Shown in pieces: positions 1 to 5,192 of a stretch of 5,579 nt of DNA. The stretch's first letter is position 1. The number at the start of each line of letters is the position of its first letter. The position numbers and the translations under genes are program-made. Origin of the DNA: DATJPR01 sp035506295 (GTDB lineage: Bacteria > Bacteroidota > Ignavibacteria > UBA10030 > UBA6906). Location: the NCBI GenBank assembly GCA_035506295.1, contig DATJPR010000185.1, positions 1-5,579 on the forward strand, given 5' to 3'. The notes under the pieces were generated by a model. That model made no database searches. It was not told the DNA's origin and saw nothing but the letters and a program-made list of their open reading frames with translations.

Positions 1-1
1 T

Positions 2-394
2 GGTGCCACGATGGTGTATGGTGGGGGAAGAAAAGGCGCTGTGCTCTCCCCGATCATCCTTGCAGGCGTGCCCGAGGACGAGCCGGTGATGTGCAATGAG
101 GTTTTTGCGCCGGTCCTTGTTTTGCAGCACTACGAGACGGAGGAGGAAGTGATCGGGGAGGTCAATAATTCCCGCTTTGGCCTTCAAGCGGGACTCTTCA
201 CCAACGATGCACGCTTCATTTTCAGGGCATTTCGTGAGTTGGAGGTTGGCGGGTTGATCATCAACGATGTATCGTCGTACCGAATGGACTCCATGCCCTA
301 CGGTGGCGTGAAAGATTCCGGCTTTGGAAGAGAAGGAGTCCGTTATGCAATGGAAGAGATGACCGAGCTGAAGCTCATGGCTGTCTCGTGGTGA
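2..394 (+). CDS. aldehyde dehydrogenase family protein, C-terminal fragment (5' end outside window)
   Basis: The last 130 codons of an NAD(P)-dependent aldehyde dehydrogenase, an enzyme that oxidises aldehydes to carboxylic acids through a cysteine thioester. The frame is open to the left edge, so the internal ATG at 11 is not taken as the start. Visible family landmarks are CNEVFAPV (fragment residues about 31-38), whose Glu and Phe correspond to the conserved EEVFGP segment contacting the cofactor ribose; NNSRFGLQAGLFT (about 55-67); and PYGGVKDSGFGREG (about 99-112), the typical C-terminal signature. The catalytic Cys and general-base Glu lie upstream and cannot be checked. The PYGGVKDSG and MEEMTELK wording resembles succinate-semialdehyde or lactaldehyde dehydrogenase-like branches, but substrate cannot be assigned from this end. 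No intrinsic terminator with a T-run follows within the next 190 bases. Family call is secure, substrate unknown. Confidence 0.93.
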   Translation, partial: GATMVYGGGRKGAVLSPIILAGVPEDEPVMCNEVFAPVLVLQHYETEEEVIGEVNNSRFGLQAGLFTNDARFIFRAFRELEVGGLIINDVSSYRMDSMPYGGVKDSGFGREGVRYAMEEMTELKLMAVSW

Positions 395-475
395 AGCATG
401 TGCAAGAAGATTTTTGAAGGGCGTGAGTAATTCAGCAATTCGTAGAGGTTTACATCGATCGAAGAAAATTTGATT

Positions 476-506
476 CGAGGCCTGGAGCTTTGCTCCACAC
501 TCCTCG
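476..506. repeat. two-part hairpin after the aldehyde dehydrogenase gene
   Basis: The outer stem CGAGG (476-480) pairs with CCTCG (502-506). The inner stem TGGAGC (483-488) pairs with GCTCCA (492-497) around a TTT loop. The internal loop is CC on one side and CACT on the other, giving 11 base pairs in all. No T-run follows, so it does not qualify as an intrinsic terminator. It could protect the 3' end of the upstream message or mark factor-dependent termination. Confidence 0.45.
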
Positions 507-511
507 TGGCA

Positions 512-529
512 AAAGTTGTGCATAACTTT
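512..529. promoter_or_regulatory. 18-bp dyad containing a consensus DnaA box, upstream of dnaE
   Basis: AAAGTTGTGCATAACTTT is self-complementary at eight of nine pairs; only G518/T523 breaks the symmetry. Bases 517-525 read TGTGCATAA, which on the minus strand is TTATGCACA, an exact match to the DnaA-box consensus TTATNCACA known from E. coli. It lies about 70-90 bases before the possible dnaE starts and about 15 bases upstream of the candidate -35. I infer a possible DnaA binding site or an operator for another dimeric regulator. A single box can also arise by chance, and no cluster that would suggest a replication origin is present. Confidence 0.45.
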
Positions 530-542
530 GCACTCTCCCCGC

Positions 543-571
543 TTGTGATTCGCCGCACGGTGGAGTACACT
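543..571 (+). promoter_or_regulatory. candidate sigma70-type promoter for dnaE-thioredoxin
   Basis: TTGTGA (543-548) matches four of six bases of the -35 consensus. TACACT (566-571) matches four of six of the -10, including its first, second and last positions. The spacer is the preferred 17 bp. Initiation would fall near 577-580. That would place the TTG codon at 588 only about 10 bases into the message and favours the ATG at 600 or 615 as dnaE start. Both hexamers are imperfect, so this is a prediction only. Confidence 0.35.
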
Positions 572-599
572 TCGTTCGTTACCGCAGTTGTCTGACCTA

Positions 600-3500
600 A
601 TGCAGAATTCGACAATGCCGCAATTTGTTCATCTTCACAATCATTCGCACTACAGCCTCCTGGACGCGGCCTGCAAGATCGACGATCTCGTCATGGCGGC
701 CAAAGAGCGAGGGATGCCCGCCGTCGCCTTGACCGACCACGGCGTCATGTCGGGCGCGATTGAGTTCTACAAGAAAGCGAAGAAAGCCGGGATCAAACCG
801 ATCATCGGGATGGAGGCGTACGTCGTCAGTCAGGGGAGCAGGTTCGAGAAGGCGACGATGATGACCGAGTCGGGTGGAAAGCGTGCCAACTACCACCATC
901 TGGTTCTCCTCGCGAGGAACGAAACGGGTTACCGGAACCTGCTCAAATTGACCTCGCTCGCTCACATCGAGGGGTATTACTATAAACCCCGCCTCGATGT
1001 AGAGCTTCTCAATTCCCATCGGGAAGGTCTGATCGCGCTCTCCGCGTGTTTGAGCGGCGTTCTTTCAGCGCATCTCGCGGCAGGCAACGATGGTCAGGCC
1101 TACGCGACCGCAGAGGTCTACAAGGAAATCTTCGGAGAAGATTTCTACGTCGAGATCCAGAACCACGGCATGGAGAGGGAAGCCATTGTGCGCGCAAAGG
1201 CCCCCGGGCTGGCGAAGAAACTGGGGTTGAAGCTGGTTGCGACCAATGATGTTCACTACCTGAAGCCCGAGCATGCCATTGCGCACAACATCATGTTGCT
1301 GATCCCGGATGCTTCGAGCGCGAACCCGCAGGACTATACCAAGCTCCGGTACCAGACGGATCAGGCATATTTCAAATCCACGCAGGAGATGGTGAATCTC
1401 TTCGCGGATTTCCCCGAGGCGATTGCGTCGACACTGGAAATCGCCGAGAAGTGTGACCTCACTCTCGATCTCCGGCGGAATCATATGCCGGATTTCCCGA
1501 TCCCTGCCGATGCAGGGGTCGCGTCGCTCGACGATTTTCTCGATAAGCTTGCGCGTGAGGGCTTTGCCCGGAGGTATGCGGAGCCGACCGGGGAGATGCG
1601 GCAACGGCTCGAGCACGAGCTTGCCGTGATCAAGAAAATGGGTTACGCCGGCTACTTCCTGATCGTCCAGGATTTTATCCAGGCCGCGCGCGGAATGGAC
1701 GTGCTGGTCGGCCCGGGGAGAGGAAGTGCTGCTGGCAGCATCGTCTCGTACTCCCTCGGGATCACAAACGTCGATCCACTCAAGTACGATCTTCTCTTCG
1801 AGCGCTTCCTGAACCCCGAACGGGTCAGCATGCCCGATATCGACGTCGACTTTTCGGACAAGAAGCGGGAGAAAGTGATCGAGTATGTTCGGAAGAAGTA
1901 CGGCGACGAGTCAGTTTCGCAGATCATCACATTCGGGACGTTGTCGAGCAAGGCAGTGCTGAAGGACGTCGGCCGCGTGCTTGGTGTTCCGCTCAGCACG
2001 ATTGATTCGATCAACAAGGTCATCCCGACGGAATTCGGCAAAGTGCGCCCCCTCGCGGAGGCACTGAAGACCATCCCCGAGCTGAAATGGGTGAATGAGA
2101 GCACCGACCCCAAGATCAAGACGCTGGTCGAGGCTTCGCTCGTCCTCGAGGGAATGAACCGGAATGCGGGGATGCATGCTGCGGGCGTCGTGATTGCCCC
2201 GGGCACCATCAGCGATTATGTGCCCCTCTACAAGACCCCGCAGACCGAAGTGATGACGCAATACAACATGAAAGATCTTGAGGAAGCGGGGCTCCTCAAG
2301 ATGGATTTCCTCGGACTGCGCACCCTTTCGGTACTCGAAAACGCCCTGAGAATGATCGAGGAGAACCACCAGGTCCGGATCGATCTGGACCGATTGCCGG
2401 AAGACGATCAGGCGACGTTTGATCTGTTCACCCGGGGGGATACGGTCGGCGTGTTCCAGTTTGAAAGCTCGGGCATGCAGGAGTCGCTGAGAAAACTCAA
2501 ACCGACGTCGATCAGCGATCTCGTGGCGATGAACGCGTTGTACCGTCCGGGCCCGATGGAGATGATCGAGGACTTCATCAACCGGAAGCACGGCCGTCAG
2601 AAAATCACCTACCTGCATCCGGCTCTCGAGGTGATCCTGAAAGAGACCTACGGGGTGATCGTCTACCAGGAGCAGGTGATGAAGATCGCCAGCGAGGTGG
2701 CCGGGTTTACGCTGGCAAAGTCCGACCTGATGCGCAGGGCCATGGGGAAGAAGGACGACGCGCTGATGGCGTCCGTCAAGGACGAATTCATCAAGGGGAG
2801 CATCGAGCGTGGCTCCGATCGGAAGCTCGCCGGCGACATTTTCGATCTCATTCAGAAATTCGCAAAGTACGGGTTCAACAAGTCACACAGCGTGGCCTAT
2901 TCCGTCGTCGCTTATCAGACTGCGTTCCTGAAAGCCCATTACCCCGCGGAGTTCATGGCAGCCACGCTCTCCTCCGAAATCAACGACATCGATCGCATCG
3001 CCGTGCTGATCGACTCTTGCCGGAAGTCCGGCATCCCCCTGCTCGGACCGGATGTGAACGAAAGCGATCTCGATTTCAAGGTGACCGGCGGAGCCATTCG
3101 CTTCGGGCTCTGCGGGATCAAGAACGTCGGGGAAAGCGCGGTGGAAGGTATCGTGCGGGCACGAAATGAACACGGGCCGTTCAAAAATATCTTCGACTTG
3201 TGCGCGAGGGTCGACCTGCGTCTCGTGAACAAGAAATGCTTGGAAAGCCTTGTCCAGGCGGGCGCCTTTGACGCGATGAGTGGTCACCGGGCGCAGTATT
3301 TCGATGCAATCGAAAATGCGACGACGTTCGGCCTCCGACAACAGGAGCAGGAACTCAGCGGACAGGCCGGCTTGTTTGATATAAGCGGGGGTACGGAAAC
3401 GCCCGTGATCGCCTATCCCACGCTTCCGGATATTCGCCGCTGGACGGAATTCGAGAAATTGCAGCACGAGAAAAACGTTCTGGGGTTCTACGTGTCAGGG

Positions 3501-4082
3501 CATCCGCTGTTGAAGTACGAGCACGAAGTCAAGGAGTTGTCGACCGTCCCGCTGGGCGATCCGAGTGCGCTCAAGCCGGGGAGCATGGTGCGGGCGTGCG
3601 GGATTGTCACCGCCGTGAAACGGAAGATCGACAAGCGCAACAACACGATGGCGTTTGTGATGATCGAGGATTTCACGGGCGCAGCGGAATGCATCGTGTT
3701 CGCGGACGCCTTCCAGAAGTACCAGAACGACCTGACACAGGATGCGATCGTCATGGTCGTCGGAAAGGGAGAGCTGAACGGTCCGACGCTGAAGATTCTG
3801 GTGAATGAAGTTTTGCCGATCGAGCGCGTGCGCGAGCGGTTTACACGCAGCGTCATGGTCTCGATCGATCTCGACCTGGTCAAGGAGGAGAATATTGTCG
3901 CCCTTCGCCAGCTCTTTGAGTCCAACCAGGGGAAGATCCCCTGTTTCCTCAAGGTGCGCGGAGAGAGCGCCACACGAGTGTATCAATCAACCCGGTTTCT
4001 CGTCGACCCGAGCGAACAACTCGTCCAGGGCGTGCAACAAGTCCTGGGCCCGAACAGCATCGCGTTCTCGTCGGGTTCGTGA
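600..4082 (+). CDS. dnaE: DNA polymerase III subunit alpha (DnaE1 type)
   Basis: Replicative DNA polymerase catalytic subunit, acting with the sliding clamp and clamp loader. With the ATG at 600 it has 1160 residues, the same length as E. coli DnaE. Domains in order: PHP domain (about 9-280) with HLHNH, LTDHG, GMEAYV, YHHL, a Cys near 150 and NDVHY; polymerase palm and fingers with GPGRGSAAGS (371-380), catalytic Asp pair in PDIDVDF (D413, D415) and third Asp in KMDFLGLRTL (D569); tandem helix-hairpin-helix region (about 840-890); an internal clamp-binding motif QAGLF (922-926); an OB fold (about 996-1075); and a C-terminal tau-binding-type tail. Start is uncertain: TTG 588, ATG 600 and ATG 615 are all in frame and none has a Shine-Dalgarno. 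ATG 600 is chosen as the first ATG, and 615 (MPQFVHLH) fits the family equally well. The gene is intact, with no intein or frameshift. Thioredoxin follows after 45 bases. Confidence 0.98.
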   Translation: MQNSTMPQFVHLHNHSHYSLLDAACKIDDLVMAAKERGMPAVALTDHGVMSGAIEFYKKAKKAGIKPIIGMEAYVVSQGSRFEKATMMTESGGKRANYHHLVLLARNETGYRNLLKLTSLAHIEGYYYKPRLDVELLNSHREGLIALSACLSGVLSAHLAAGNDGQAYATAEVYKEIFGEDFYVEIQNHGMEREAIVRAKAPGLAKKLGLKLVATNDVHYLKPEHAIAHNIMLLIPDASSANPQDYTKLRYQTDQAYFKSTQEMVNLFADFPEAIASTLEIAEKCDLTLDLRRNHMPDFPIPADAGVASLDDFLDKLAREGFARRYAEPTGEMRQRLEHELAVIKKMGYAGYFLIVQDFIQAARGMDVLVGPGRGSAAGSIVSYSLGITNVDPLKYDLLFERFLNPERVSMPDIDVDFSDKKREKVIEYVRKKYGDESVSQIITFGTLSSKAVLKDVGRVLGVPLSTIDSINKVIPTEFGKVRPLAEALKTIPELKWVNESTDPKIKTLVEASLVLEGMNRNAGMHAAGVVIAPGTISDYVPLYKTPQTEVMTQYNMKDLEEAGLLKMDFLGLRTLSVLENALRMIEENHQVRIDLDRLPEDDQATFDLFTRGDTVGVFQFESSGMQESLRKLKPTSISDLVAMNALYRPGPMEMIEDFINRKHGRQKITYLHPALEVILKETYGVIVYQEQVMKIASEVAGFTLAKSDLMRRAMGKKDDALMASVKDEFIKGSIERGSDRKLAGDIFDLIQKFAKYGFNKSHSVAYSVVAYQTAFLKAHYPAEFMAATLSSEINDIDRIAVLIDSCRKSGIPLLGPDVNESDLDFKVTGGAIRFGLCGIKNVGESAVEGIVRARNEHGPFKNIFDLCARVDLRLVNKKCLESLVQAGAFDAMSGHRAQYFDAIENATTFGLRQQEQELSGQAGLFDISGGTETPVIAYPTLPDIRRWTEFEKLQHEKNVLGFYVSGHPLLKYEHEVKELSTVPLGDPSALKPGSMVRACGIVTAVKRKIDKRNNTMAFVMIEDFTGAAECIVFADAFQKYQNDLTQDAIVMVVGKGELNGPTLKILVNEVLPIERVRERFTRSVMVSIDLDLVKEENIVALRQLFESNQGKIPCFLKVRGESATRVYQSTRFLVDPSEQLVQGVQQVLGPNSIAFSSGS

Positions 4083-4116
4083 GACGACAATCAATCGTTC
4101 TATGCATGGTTCTATC

Positions 4117-4122
4117 AAGGAG
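4117..4122 (+). promoter_or_regulatory. Shine-Dalgarno of the thioredoxin gene
   Basis: AAGGAG ends five bases before the ATG at 4128. It is the clearest ribosome binding site in the window, in contrast to dnaE and the second thioredoxin-fold gene, and it fixes the thioredoxin start. Strong independent initiation would allow far more thioredoxin than polymerase to be made from a shared message. Confidence 0.85.
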
Positions 4123-4127
4123 ATCCA

Positions 4128-4454
4128 ATGAAGCCAGTGGAAATCACCGATGCGAACTTTGAGTCCGAGGTCCTGAAAGCTGACCGGCCCGTCCTGATCG
4201 ACTTCTGGGCGGTGTGGTGCGGCCCCTGCAAAGCCATCGCCCCCGTGGTGGAGGAGATAGCGAAGGAGTACGACGGAAGGCTCAAGGTCGGAAAACTTGA
4301 TGTGGATGCCAATCCGAAGATCACCACGGATTTTCACGTCCGGAGCATCCCCACGTTGATGGTGTTCAAGGGGGGAAAGGTGGTCGAGCAGGTTGTGGGT
4401 GCGCTGCCGAAGCGCAGCCTTCTGGAGAAACTGCAGGCATATGTTGCAGCCTGA
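4128..4454 (+). CDS. trxA: thioredoxin
   Basis: Small cytoplasmic dithiol-disulfide oxidoreductase of 108 residues, the same size as E. coli thioredoxin 1. The active site WCGPC occupies residues 30-34 (C31 and C34), preceded by LIDFWA with the buried Asp at D25. The cis-proline loop is SIP with P75, and the typical C-terminal VVGALPKRSLLEKL helix is present. No signal peptide is seen, so it acts in the cytoplasm, where members of this family are reduced by thioredoxin reductase and reduce targets such as ribonucleotide reductase, peroxiredoxins and methionine sulfoxide reductase. It lies 45 bases after dnaE with no terminator or obvious promoter between, so co-transcription is likely, and a strong terminator follows. 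The symbol reflects the classical family; the genome may carry paralogues, so trxA versus another thioredoxin name is not certain. Confidence 0.96.
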   Translation: MKPVEITDANFESEVLKADRPVLIDFWAVWCGPCKAIAPVVEEIAKEYDGRLKVGKLDVDANPKITTDFHVRSIPTLMVFKGGKVVEQVVGALPKRSLLEKLQAYVAA

Positions 4455-4478
4455 TGCCGCAAAATATCCTATGCCATC

Positions 4479-4506
4479 AGCCCGGCCACGTGCCGGGCTT
4501 TTTTTT
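4479..4506 (+). terminator. rho-independent terminator closing the dnaE-thioredoxin unit
   Basis: AGCCCGGC (4479-4486) pairs perfectly with GCCGGGCT (4492-4499) around a five-base CACGT loop, followed by an uninterrupted T-run through 4506. It begins 25 bases after the thioredoxin stop. No comparable T-run is present in the other orientation, so it acts on plus-strand transcription only. Confidence 0.93.
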
Positions 4507-4534
4507 CTTCAGACTGACTCCCGGAGCATGGGTG

Positions 4535-4562
4535 TTGCATCTCATGAAGGAAGAGGTATATC
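4535..4562 (+). promoter_or_regulatory. candidate promoter for the CGDS thioredoxin-fold gene
   Basis: TTGCAT (4535-4540) and TATATC (4557-4562) are separated by 16 bp and each resembles the sigma70 hexamers (TTG plus one weaker match; TATA of the -10). The strong terminator just upstream implies that the following gene needs its own promoter between 4507 and 4592, and this is the best pair I can see. Initiation would lie near 4568-4571, giving a leader of roughly 22-25 bases. Confidence 0.35.
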
Positions 4563-4576
4563 CTTTGAAATGAGAT
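4539..4576. repeat. imperfect inverted repeat overlapping the candidate promoter
   Basis: ATCTCAT (4539-4545) is repeated inverted as ATGAGAT (4570-4576), their centres 31 bp apart. Inside them GAAGGA (4546-4551) can pair with TCCTTT (4561-4566, including one G-T pair), leaving a three-base GAA bulge and a nine-base loop. The element therefore could be a hairpin of 13 pairs in RNA or a two-half-site operator on DNA. It encloses the predicted -10, which favours the operator reading if that promoter is real. Confidence 0.4.
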
Positions 4577-4592
4577 CATAGAGACACTGAAC

Positions 4593-5192
4593 ATGAAGGA
4601 ATTCTTCTCGTCCCGGCGGCCGCACAACGGGATGACATTTGAGGAGTATATGGCGGCATTCCGTCAGCATGTCGCCGAACGGGAGAGCCGGACGCCGAAC
4701 GATCCGAAGAGGCAGCGATCGGACTATTACGTCCTGAACCTCCGGCGAAGCGAGAGGCTCATCCGCACGTTCGAACCGCTTCCCCGGACAAGAGAGGTCG
4801 TGAAGCGGATTGGGACACCCCAGCTCTGGATGGTCCTCAGCGAGTTCTCTTGCGGAGACTCCGCGCAGTGCATTCCCGTCATTGCCCGTATCGCAGAAGT
4901 AAATCCGCGGATCAACCTCCGGATCCTGTTCCGCGATCAGAATGACGATATCATGGATGCCTACCTCACCAATGGGACCCGAAGCATTCCTAAGCTTGTT
5001 GCCTATGCGGAAGGAGGCAGAGAGCTCTTCCTCTGGGGTCCCAGGCCGGAACCTGCGAGGCTGATCTTTGAGGAGGGAAGGAGGAGCGGCTTGCCGAAGG
5101 AAGACGCCATCGGGCGTGTGCAGCTCTTCTATGGCCGCGATGGGGGCCGATCCGTCGAACAGGAATTTGTGGAACTGCTTTCACGTGACTGA
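4593..5192 (+). CDS. thioredoxin-fold family protein with CGDS active site (Thioredoxin_9-like)
   Basis: A 199-residue cytoplasmic protein with no signal peptide. Its central region (about 75-140) reads as a thioredoxin fold: the strand TPQLWMVLSEF leads to CGDS (C87-S90) where thioredoxins have CxxC, followed by the cis-proline loop RSIPKLV (P133) and FLWGPRPEPA (146-155). From memory this layout, including the N-terminal FEEY helix and the C-terminal QLFYGRDGGRSVEQEFVELL segment, matches a family common in Bacteroidota and Bacillota usually annotated only as thioredoxin family protein, with WCGD-A/S at the active site. The resolving Cys is absent, but another Cys (C93) lies six residues after C87. 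Function is unknown; thiol peroxidase, disulfide shuffling or a binding role are all possible. Start ATG 4593 keeps the N-terminal helix and has only a weak GAG-type ribosome site. The gene overlaps the convergent acyltransferase by 12 bp. Confidence 0.88.
   Translation: MKEFFSSRRPHNGMTFEEYMAAFRQHVAERESRTPNDPKRQRSDYYVLNLRRSERLIRTFEPLPRTREVVKRIGTPQLWMVLSEFSCGDSAQCIPVIARIAEVNPRINLRILFRDQNDDIMDAYLTNGTRSIPKLVAYAEGGRELFLWGPRPEPARLIFEEGRRSGLPKEDAIGRVQLFYGRDGGRSVEQEFVELLSRD

Larger units (their letters stand above)
395..599. other. non-coding gap between the aldehyde dehydrogenase and dnaE
   Basis: About 205 bases without a credible gene. The first half (395-475) is fairly A/T-rich and shows nothing I can name. 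The second half holds a two-part hairpin (476-506), an 18-bp dyad with a DnaA-box match (512-529) and a candidate promoter (543-571). A minus-strand open frame that spans this gap starts inside dnaE and ends inside the dehydrogenase gene; it resembles no family and is probably a chance frame. Confidence 0.75.

Noticed and set aside
449..454. TTTACA as a -35 element
   Set aside because: No acceptable -10 hexamer lies 15-19 bp downstream; the best is TGATTC at 471, which is poor.
512..529. A chromosomal replication origin at the DnaA-box dyad
   Set aside because: Only one box is seen, with no cluster, no adjacent A/T-rich unwinding element and no dnaA or dnaN neighbour.
343..615. A 90-codon minus-strand open frame spanning the gap before dnaE
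   Set aside because: It overlaps the dehydrogenase end and the dnaE start, has Ser/Thr-rich composition with no family resemblance and no ribosome site.
597..4082. Several long open frames (up to 235 codons) antisense or out of frame within dnaE
   Set aside because: They are Arg/His-rich or Ser-rich translations shadowing a conserved polymerase frame and contain no recognisable domain.
600..4082. Intein or split in dnaE, which occurs in some lineages
   Set aside because: The motifs run continuously through the usual insertion regions and the protein has normal length.
4097..4115. Direct repeat GTTCTAT (4097-4103 and 4109-4115) in the dnaE-thioredoxin spacer
   Set aside because: Only seven bases, two copies, and no associated promoter or structure; likely chance.
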